Positions 54,571-64,000 of a DNA stretch of 64,000 nucleotides are shown in pieces. The stretch is from assembly GCA_019454045.1 (NCBI GenBank), contig SKCR01007813.1:434001-498000 (forward strand). Reading direction: 5' to 3'. Every line of letters starts with the position of its first letter. Position 1 is the stretch's first letter. The notes under the pieces are model-generated. The model saw only the letters and a list, made by a program, of their open reading frames with translations. It did no database searches and had not been told where the DNA came from. A program made the position numbers and the translations under genes. This DNA comes from Zanthoxylum bungeanum. Taxonomy: Eukaryota > Streptophyta > Magnoliopsida > Sapindales > Rutaceae.

Positions 54571-57500
54571 CTATAGCCAATCACTCAAGTGTCCTACACT
54601 TGAACTATGTACGGTTCGCTCAAATTTCTGCTGAGAAAAAGCTTTCGTCAGCGGATTTGCAAAGTTATCACCTGATGTGATTTATTCGATCATCACATCG
54701 CCACGATGTACGATCTGAACGAATCAGATGAATAGTTGAAGTATATATTTGGATCGTTGATGAGACCATTGATTCTTTAGCCTGTGATGTAGCCTAGCTC
54801 AACTGCTAACAGAACTACTCCTAATCCAATTAGGATAATATAGATCCAAAGTGTTTCTATTGCTGCCTCAGCTGCAACAATATTCCGCTTTTGTTGTTTA
54901 TTCGGCAACAGTATCTTGCTTGGAAGATTTCCAGCTCACTGTTCCGTTATTCAAACTATATAGTACCTTTATTACGACTTATAGTCATTTTTATCGGTTT
55001 GGAAACTTGCAACGGTGAACCCAGTCACTTCAAGTTCTCCTTCTCCATAACTTAAGAAAGCATCCTTAGTTCATCTAAGATACTTAAGGATGTTCTTAAC
55101 ATCAATCCAGTGACTATCACTTGGATTGGCCTGATTGTGACTCCATATGCTCAAAGCATATGAGACACCAGGTCGCGTACATCTGTTTCAATGTACGAGT
55201 TCTCGGAGAGTGCCAACAACTTTTAGATCTATCCCAGTAGATCCTTATTCCTAGAATAAAGGTTGTTTCTCCCAAGTATTCTACAGAGAATTTTCATGAA
55301 ACCCAAGCTTTCACCGATTATATTATGGGAATGTCATTTCCAAGAAATGATATATCATCATTATTTAGGACAATCACTATCAGTGCGCTCCCACTAACCT
55401 TCTTATATACACAAGAATCATTTCGTTTTGAATTAAATCATATACCATTATGATTACATCAAAACTATAATTCCAAGAACGCAATGCTTGCTTCAATCCA
55501 TAAATGGATCGAATTAACTTGCAAACCTTGTTTGCTTGTTTTGGCACGACAAAACCATTAGGATGTTGTAAACATCCTCCAAAAGGTTTCCGTTTAAGGA
55601 AAGCGGTTTTGACATACTGCTGCCATATTTCATAAATGAAACATGCAGCATTAGCAAGCATTATCCGAATGGATTTAACCATGGCAATGGGTAAAAGGTT
55701 TCTTCGTAATCGACACTATGTTGATGACGATACCCTTTATGTAAAAGCCTAGCTTCGTACATTTATATGTTTCCATCTATGTAAGTCTTCCTTGAAGACT
55801 CATATGGTACCAATAGGCACAATTCCTTCCGGTACATCAACTAGTGTCCAAACTTGGTTGGTATACATGGAATCCATTTCGGATAGCATGGCACTTTGCC
55901 ATAAAAGGGAGTCGATATCTTGTATCACTTCCTCATATGTAGCCAGTTTGTATTCCTCAATAAGATTGACATCTTTACGAGGTGATATTATAAACCTATA
56001 TCTCCCAGGTTGTTTTCTGACTCTCTCCGACTTACGTGGTTCTTGTGTATTCGAAGATTGTGGTACAGTTTCATCCCTGATGAACTGTTTGTGTTCCATT
56101 GAGGACTCGGTGCCTGGAACAGTATTACTCCGATTTTCATCGAGTTTTACTTTCCTCCCACTTACCACTGCATATAGGTATTCCTCTTAGGAAAATCGCA
56201 TGGAGAGCAACAACTAAATTGTTCTCTTGTGAGTTGTATAAGTACTATACTTTGGTTATCCTTGCATAACCTACAAATTAGGTACTTATCCAATTTGGGT
56301 TCTAGTTTGGTATCATCCAAACTTATGCCCAGCATTCCCAAATCTTCATGAATGAGAAAACCTGGTTTCTTTCCTGTTCATATCTAATATGAAGTCTGTC
56401 AAACAGATTTTTATGGAACCTTATTCAAAATATGTATTGCACTGTTTAATGTGTATCCCTAGAAGGAAAATGGTAGCTCAGAGCGACTCATAATTAACCT
56501 TATCATGTCTAACAAAATTTGGTCTCTCTGTTCGGACACACCGCTCAATTGAGGTGTTCCGGGAGGAGTCCACTATGAAAGAATACTATATTCTTTCAAA
56601 TAGTCGAGAAGCTTATTGCTTAAGTATTTTCCACCACGGTCTAACCGTGACGGTTTTTATACTTTAGCCGATCTGTCTGTCTACTGCGTGTCGAAACTCT
56701 TTGAATTTATCAAAAGTTCCCGATTTATGTTTCACAAGAAACACATAACCATAACGCGATGCCACATCCGTAACGGTTACGAAGTATTCATATCCACCTC
56801 TAGCCTAGCTAGATATGGGCCCACTTTCGTCACTATGAACGATGGCTAACAGATCGGTGACACTTGCACTTTTACCAAGTAAAATGTGTTTTAGGCACTT
56901 TGCCTAATAAATTAGATTCGTAGACATTATTTGAATTAGAATCAAATTCGTCCTAGTATCCACTCTTCAAAAGTGTGGATATACGAGTCTTGTTAAATGT
57001 GCCCCAGACAACAATGCCACAAATAAGTCTCATCTGATTAATTCAGTTTGAGCTATTTGTTTGTCAAGTTATTTGTTTGAGATTTGTTTATATTCAAAAT
57101 ATAAGTACTTTTATTCACATCTAATGTGTTTATCTTAATATCATCTTTATAAAATAAAACACTTAGTGTTCTAGAATATAAAAGTATATCCACAACGGGT
57201 TAAACTTAGATATAGAGATAATGTTTCTAGTCAAACTAGGTTCATTACAACAGTTTCCTAATTTAAGTACATACCAAATGGTAGTTCCTAAACTTAGGTT
57301 TCTACGGTTAAAACAACGACTCTCGTCCCGTTTCCGACTCGCAGGTCGATCTCAACAGAAGTCAGTATCCTACTAATCAGCAGATTCCGCACATCAGTAC
57401 ATATCTTATGTACCACATCTAGTATCAAAAATCCAATTTTGAAACCAGTAGTGAACATGTTTACGACAAACATATTTGAAGTCGGAGCCTTGCCCGTCTT

Positions 57501-60500
57501 CTCTTCCTTCACCTCTGCCTTGTCCATACGACAGTCACGCTTTCAGTGACCCCGTTTGCCATAGTTTAGGCAGACATCTTGGGATATGTCATTTGTCTTC
57601 CTATAAGACTTGTGATGATTTTGCTTTTGCCCCTTTTAGAAGCTCTGGCTCTGCCTCCTAGAGCATAGCCATCAACTCTCCAATAGTTTACTCTTGGTTT
57701 ATAATGAACCTGCCCCAGCTTTCGGGTAGAGACTATAAGATCAAATCTTTGGTAGTCTTGGCCACGTAGGTAATGCCCAGCTAACCTAGCTGATCGATGT
57801 CAGCAATCATCTGTGACATCTAGTGATCGATAGATGTACTCTCTGACATACATGAGCGAAAGAGCTTCATTTTCAATTCGTACTTCTAAGATCTAAGAAT
57901 AGATCTATGAAGATCTTTAATTTCAACATCATGTTATAAGGATCTAATCCTTTAGTCTGACGACGGAATTAAAGTGTCACTACATTAAGCATAATGGATT
58001 GAGCACTAAAGTTATCATCACATGAATCTTTCAAAGATCATGTTCTACTATTTGCTCAACTCCGGGCTCAGGTCCAAGATGTTGCTCTATCAAATAGAAT
58101 AACTTCTCAGTTCCCAGGACTATCCTGATGTTTTATTCCCAATTTGAAAATTAAAGCCGCTTAAAGACATTTTCACTTAGGATTATGTTTTAAACGCTAA
58201 TCTTTCATTAATCTTGATTTCAATAGTCCAACTATCCAATCAACGATTTCGGGTACAATTAAATATAATGATTACTATAGTCTAACTATATAATCAACTA
58301 TAATTTGATTGGTTAATTTCAAATATATTGATTACTATAATCCAATTATATAATCAACTATTATTTGAAGTAGTTTGAATACAGTCCAACTGTTTAATTA
58401 AAACAACGATTAAATATTAGTCCAACTAATATATATTTAAATTAATAAATAATGACGAAAAATGAAATGAGCGCGTATTGGCAAGTATCTAAACGAAATT
58501 GTAAATTTAATACTTGCCTCCCAATATTTTTCGGCGAGCCTTTAACCCTCTGTTGATTACTCGGGAAACCTTATTTCCTAGTGGGCTAGGATCCCGTTAA
58601 ATAACACAAAACCTTGACTTTGGCCAACAAGCTGTATGATATTTAACTAGGTAGATCTCTAAGATCAATTGGATCTCATCCAATTCCTAGATCCAGTAGG
58701 TGGACATCCAAGTCCGAAACATATATCTAATATATGCCAATATATCCAATATATTCCCTAAACTTTTTCCTCTGAATCAATTAAGTCTTGGCTTTGGCAC
58801 AACAAACTTAATGATTCCAGTTAAGCGGGACCCATTGACCTTGGAAAGCTTCATAATCGATGTCGATGGACAACAATTGATCTTGACTTTGGCCAACAAA
58901 TTACAACTTGGACAAGACATGCGATATGGAACAAAGCCTTCATGATTCAAACACATCTGTGATGGACAAAAGGTATTGACTTTGGCCAACAAACCAGTGC
59001 CAATCTTGGATCTTGAGTAAGAATCACTCAATGGAAGGAAAACGCTTAATATTTATTGAGGGATTTTCGCGTAATTGGCAACCAATTAATTATCTTTGAT
59101 TAGGTCTCATCATACACCCTTAAGCATGTATTCTAAAAGCATAATAAGGCGCGGTAAATAAATTAATAATGATATGCGGATGGATATTTAAAACATTTTG
59201 TTCCTAGAACAAATCTCTCCATTTCCTCTCTCCCGCTAGCACAAATCTTACACAAATCTTACTTCTACCCAATTACATAGAAACCTCATTTACATTTAGG
59301 GGAATAGGTGGGAAGAGAAATACAAAGAATCAAGAGGTAATAGGCTGGACACGCAGGTCCAATTTAATAAATTCTAAATTTATTACAACAATTTCCAAAA
59401 TTGCCCTCACCCATCTAATATCCATCTGATATACATTATTCATACATCATATCCATGTATTCACACAAAGCATGTTGTCAATCAATCTAATCCAATTAAT
59501 TAATCTGAAATTAATGACCATCCAATGTTCAAACAACGATTTGATTTGCGCGAGTCCAACTCGTTTAAGAATAAGTACTCAAAATACGAATTCTTGAATT
59601 ATAATAAACTACAACATTAAATCCAATTTAATTTGTATTCAATACTAATTCTTTATTTAATTCCAAATTAAATAATTACACTTTATTAATAAACCTTTGC
59701 GACTTAGATTCTAAATCTAATCATTACGGGTCTCAAAGCCCAATTAACATCCAATGTCAATTTAATTAAAGTCCAATGGGCTTTCAATTAATTTATAAGG
59801 CATGGACTTTGGCAACCAAAGCCCAATAAGGAATCACCATTTGCCAAAAATCAATTTAGGCCCATTAGGTCCAATTAAAATATTAAAGGCCCATTAAATC
59901 ATATTTGGACTTTATGGAAATGGTTTTAGGCCCAATTGGATCCAACCAATTAACCTAAACCAAATTTTGCCCAACCAAGCCCAATAAGCCCAAATACAAT
60001 ATTTTTAGCCCAATTCCAAATTTAGCCCAACTAATTAAATTCCAATATTCCAAATATCATAATTTAATCAACCAAAGTGTATTAGCCATAATTAATAATT
60101 CAAATTAACATTTCCAAAATACCAATTTACATAATTAAAATTGCTTTATTATTAATCAACTTATGTCTAACATAAATTGAAGCAAAATCAATCCAACATG
60201 CTTATAAGGCTCTCGGCAATTTGGAGATTTTTATATCAATTTTGATTTCAATCCAATTAAATCACAAACTAATATATCCCATGCATTTTAAACATATCCA
60301 ATTGTCTAAAATTCAAAAATCACCAAGAGCTTATCCTAGGGTCATATTTGGCCAACATAAGGATTTTGATAAAATTATTTTTGATCAATTTTACACAAAT
60401 CCAATGATGCAAAACTCTAAGTAATCATCATCTAACATCAACCAAACACTCAATTTGAAGAAATCATGCTCAAATCATAAAAGCCCCAAATTAAAGTTTA

Positions 60501-60530
60501 AGAACCCTAAGTCAATTTCATGCTTAATAA
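54571..60530 (-). pseudogene. Copia copy 2 internal region: gag, protease, integrase, RT, broken
   Basis: Element order on the minus strand: leader 60530-59040, gag region from about 59030, a zinc knuckle (GH-KRDC) near 57535-57575 with a stop in it, a protease-like frame 57527-57294 (ICTDV and LRVGNG readable, catalytic DTG lost), integrase traces 56870-56500, and RT frames 56168-55800 (SERVRKQPGRY, WTLVDVPEGIVPIGT) and 55682-55380 (KTAFLKRKPFGG, SIYGLKQALRSWNY). PR-INT-RT order is diagnostic of Ty1/copia. Frameshifts and stops separate the pieces. Confidence 0.88.
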
Positions 60531-60547
60531 CCTTGCTCTGATACCAT

Positions 60548-62506
60548 TGTTGGGTTTTCTAGGTCAAACCAAGATCTAATTAAGCAATGAAATGTGCGAA
60601 TACAACAAAGTAAAGTAGCAGAAATACTCACTTTGATCGGCTTTTGGATGCGATGAACATAAAACTTTTCTTCCATGGATGATTCGGCCAAGCCCTTGGT
60701 GTGATCTTCAATCCAAGCTCCAAGCTTTGTTGTTGATTCCAAGCTCATAGATGGGTTTCTCTATCACCTTTGTAAGACTCCTTTAAGTGTGCTAGCACCA
60801 TGAAAAATTTGCAACAAATCTTCCATTTACTCATTTTAACTCTCGGCCAATGAGAGAATTTTGAGAGAAAAATGGCACCATTGCCGTGAGGGAGATTGAG
60901 AGAAGATGAAGTTGTAATGTGTTGTTTTGATTTCAAAAATCAAATACCATATTCCACTTTCCAAAAATGGTACAAGGTATTAAAGCCTTCAACAACTCAC
61001 ATCAATCAAAAGTGTCAAGATGTTAATCACCAAAAAGGTGACAAGACTTCCATCACTTGAGTGACTAATGATGTGACGCGTGATATGACTTGTGGGCCCC
61101 ACTTGATTCAAAATGCGAGTAGGCCCGCAACACATCTTGGGCTCGGGTTCGCTAATTCTGAATTAACGAATTTTCCGTTGCGACGTAATTAAATCAAATT
61201 TAATTAAATAATTATGCCTAGCAAAATTATTATTCACGTCACTAGCGAATTAATTCTAAATTAACTCGTTCGCCCGAATTAAAATCTAATTTTAATTCCC
61301 CGTCGAAATCTAATTTCGTATAATATATCGAATACATTATTTTATCGATTAATTCCAAATTAATCATTCTCTCTCTTTTAATTGAATTTTATCCCAGATA
61401 AAATTCTCCGTAATTAATCATAGATTAATTTTCTCTCTATCTTCTAATTAATCTCAGATTAATTATGTTCGAGCATACATCATCGGTGAATCTTCGGGAA
61501 GCGACCCATGAGATCCCTGGATATATTGGCAGTAAATCCGGTCATCGGACTATCCGAACACGTACGTACCTAGTACTATATTTTTACCGATTTACGAGAC
61601 ATGATTGGCTTTTAGTAAAGCACCGTGCCTACCCAATTCTCCAGAAATATTCTTAATGGAATATTTAATCTTTATCATGTGTAATATACGTAGTATTGCG
61701 TATTACGATCCAGTATCTGATGTCACGTGCTAGGCCTGTGGCTGGAATTGTGTCTGCCCCGTACGAAGAACATATCGGATCTCTGGTAACTAGTCTCTAT
61801 AATCGGATAAACATGACCTAGTCATATTATCCCGATAGTTGCAGCATACAAGAGTACCAGTTCCTTATCCTACGTGACCATCATCTCCATATGACTGGAG
61901 TGATACTTCCATCTCGACATCACACCAAATACACTACGATTCTCAATATACCCAGAAGAGGCATACACAGAACCTGTTAAAGCCCTGGACGACCAAAACC
62001 AATGTATATTGATTGTCGCAAGTATTAGCGATGCAAGTCTCAGGTTAAGACCAAATACACCTACCCTGATTCGGATTCCCATAGACACATAGTCATACTA
62101 CCAATGGGATTTCGAGGGGTCTATCCAGAGCGAAGCTGTTTCCGTACCATCGGTAAACACAACCTCCTATTACACTTTCATGAGTATCCAATACCCAAAT
62201 ATATGAGAACTATGTCGTTATGCTCCCACAACGCGCACAAGTGCAATACTAGTCTATTCCGTATTATCGATGTCCAATCTCGATAATACTATGACTAAGG
62301 ATGTTTTAATGATTAAACCTTAGTGGATTAATAATGTCTCATATCTTATTAATCCGGAATTAATCATATGGACTTTTATCATTTATATATCCCGATAATC
62401 TAATTACAAATGATAAAAGAATAATTTCCTTTGTCACATAGTTAATTTGTACAACAACACCATGTTCTGTACAAATAGTGATGATATGGGTCATAATTGT
62501 CCAACA
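60548..62506 (-). repeat. 5' LTR of copia copy 2
   Basis: Partner of 52602-54556, with similar length and scattered substitutions. Followed in element orientation by the PBS. Confidence 0.95.
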
Positions 62507-64000
62507 GTCTGTACTTGGGATACAACTCCACGTGCCGCTTGAGAGACTTTCAAGCACGTGTTTCATTTTGTGATTTAAATCTATGCTTATCATCCCGCTA
62601 TTTATCTTTTTATACATTTTGGTTATTCATGTATCATTACTTGATGCGCATGGGCTAATTACGTTGGTTTAAAGGCCCTCCATTCGAGGGAAATGCCAAA
62701 AGGCTACCTTTACCACAATATTTTGCCGCGCCTTTTATTATGTCATTTACCATTTGCATATCATTGCTTTATTTACGCATGCATTGCATTCTAGTGCGCA
62801 TGGGCTAACTAGGGTGGATTAAAGGTCATTCATCGAGGGAAATGCCTAAAGGCTACCTTTACCATGATGTTTTGCCGCGCCGGACGAGGTACACTCGATT
62901 GAATGTGAAATTTATTTAATCGGGCATACAAGGTCCCATATTATTTATTTGTTTATTCATGCATTGATAATTTAATGCGCATGGGCTAACTAGGGTGGAT
63001 TAAAGGTCCTCTATTCGAGGGAAATTCCTAAAGGCTACATTTACCATGATGTTTTGCCACACCGGACGAGGTACACTCGATTGAATGTGAAATGTGTTCA
63101 ATCGGGCATACAAGGTGCCATATTATTTATTTGTTTATTCATGCATTGATAATTTAATATGCATGGGCTAAATGGGTGGATTAAAGGTCCTCTATTCGAG
63201 GGAAATGCCTAAAGGCTACCTTTACCATGATATTTTGCCACGTCGGACGAAGTGCACTCGATTGAATGTGAAATGTGTTCAATCGGGCATACGAGGTCCT
63301 ATATTATGAATTTTTTTATTCACGTATGGGTTTGCGTCGTTTCAGATACCATTTTGGTAATCTCTTTCGAACACGTTTCTGAATGCTACACGAACGTATG
63401 CATTCGCCTCAGTCCGTTCGAACGCGTTTACGAACGCTACTCAAATGCGCATGCATTCTGCTTTACCATGCATCAGGTCTCATCTCATTCGAACACGTTT
63501 CCTAACGCTATACGAACATGAACATTCTGTTTACCGTTCGAATGCATTTTCAAATGCTACACGAATGCACATACAGTGAACAAATTTCTTTTCATCACAT
63601 CTCATGCATGTTCGCCTATGGGGTCATTTCTTTTGCATTACATAATTAATCATATCATTTTATTATTGACGCTTTTACTGTTATTAATTATTTATATTTC
63701 CGTATTTATTTATTTGATATGCTCACGAGATTGTGTGCTCGCTTTTATTATTAATGCCTTTATAGTTGTTATTAGTTACACCATTGCACTTCATCGTTTA
63801 ATACGCTTATGAATTATGCATTTTACCTTCATTTATGATTATGGGTGTGCAATCTTGTGTGTTGATTACATTATCTTGTATATGTTGTATGAGACTTGGT
63901 TAGATTATCGCATAAATCTTTTCATTACAATCGGCATAAGTAAGGGACCGTTCCAAACCCAACGATTTGAGGTCTTCCCTTGCGAGGGGTGAGTGCGGCC
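62507..64000 (+). repeat. 3' LTR of the Ogre-like element, right part (truncated by window edge)
   Basis: Resumes after the copia duplication and follows 45861-47370 of the 5' LTR, including the four tandem units and the CGTTCGAACG palindromes. About 130 bp to the LTR end are missing. Confidence 0.9.

Larger units (their letters stand above)
52602..62506 (-). mobile_element. Ty1/copia retrotransposon, copy 2 (inactive)
   Basis: A 9905-bp minus-strand element. LTRs are 52602-54556 (1955 bp) and 60548-62506 (1959 bp). PBS is at 60531-60546 (TGGTATCAGAGCAAGG on the minus strand) and PPT at 54557-54570. The 5-bp duplication GTCTG is at 52597-52601 and 62507-62511. LTR and coding sequence show it belongs to the same family as 20639-29288. 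It interrupts the Ogre-like 3' LTR. Confidence 0.95.
41559..64000 (+). mobile_element. Ogre/Tat-like large non-autonomous retrotransposon (right end off window)
   Basis: The 5' LTR is 41559-47498 (with a solo LTR inserted), followed by a tRNA-Arg-type PBS, a 3.3-kb interior without pol, a PPT and a 3' LTR from 50817, itself interrupted by a copia element and running past the right edge. Without inserts the LTR is about 3.4 kb. The PBS and long LTR are those of the Ogre/TatIV lineage. With no gag-pol it fits the LARD class. Confidence 0.85.

Overview
The window is nuclear DNA of a flowering plant, probably a eudicot. It holds one spliced host gene with a plastid transit peptide, AT-rich introns and spacers, and about 50 kb of mutually nested retrotransposons. 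I see no rRNA, tRNA gene, CRISPR array or bacterial operon.

Bases 1-12260 (minus strand) carry most of a chloroplast acetolactate synthase (AHAS) regulatory small-subunit gene. Ten exons can be placed to the base (12175 down to 660). The last roughly 50 codons lie beyond the left edge. Its introns have collected transposons: a hAT-type MITE whose 8-bp target duplication is exactly the splice donor of intron 10, a 5'-truncated RTE LINE with a 16-bp duplication, a 1.6-kb non-autonomous hAT with a 332-bp TRIM inside it, and a tRNA-derived SINE.

Bases 12260-16125 are intergenic. They contain a solo LTR (13004-14522) whose TATA box was hit by a second, inverted copy of the same MITE.

Bases 16126 to the right edge are one nest. 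A decayed Tekay/Del-like Ty3 element (gag, protease, RT, RNase H) is split by a Ty1/copia element (20639-29288) and by a young minus-strand non-autonomous element (29457-37191). It is cut at 37642 by another long-LTR Ty3 element, which is cut at 41558 by a large Ogre/Tat-like non-autonomous element running off the right edge. That last element contains a solo LTR (43043-45588) and a second copia element of the first copia's family (52602-62506, minus). Most insertions have target-site duplications, so the order of events can be read directly.

The most unusual object is the 29457-37191 element. Its LTRs are nearly identical, and between a gag-like ORF and its polypurine tract it carries an intronless, near full-length LOG-type cytokinin riboside 5'-monophosphate phosphoribohydrolase, broken by one frameshift. 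A block of about 240 bp in the same element recurs just after the primer binding site of the Ogre-like element.
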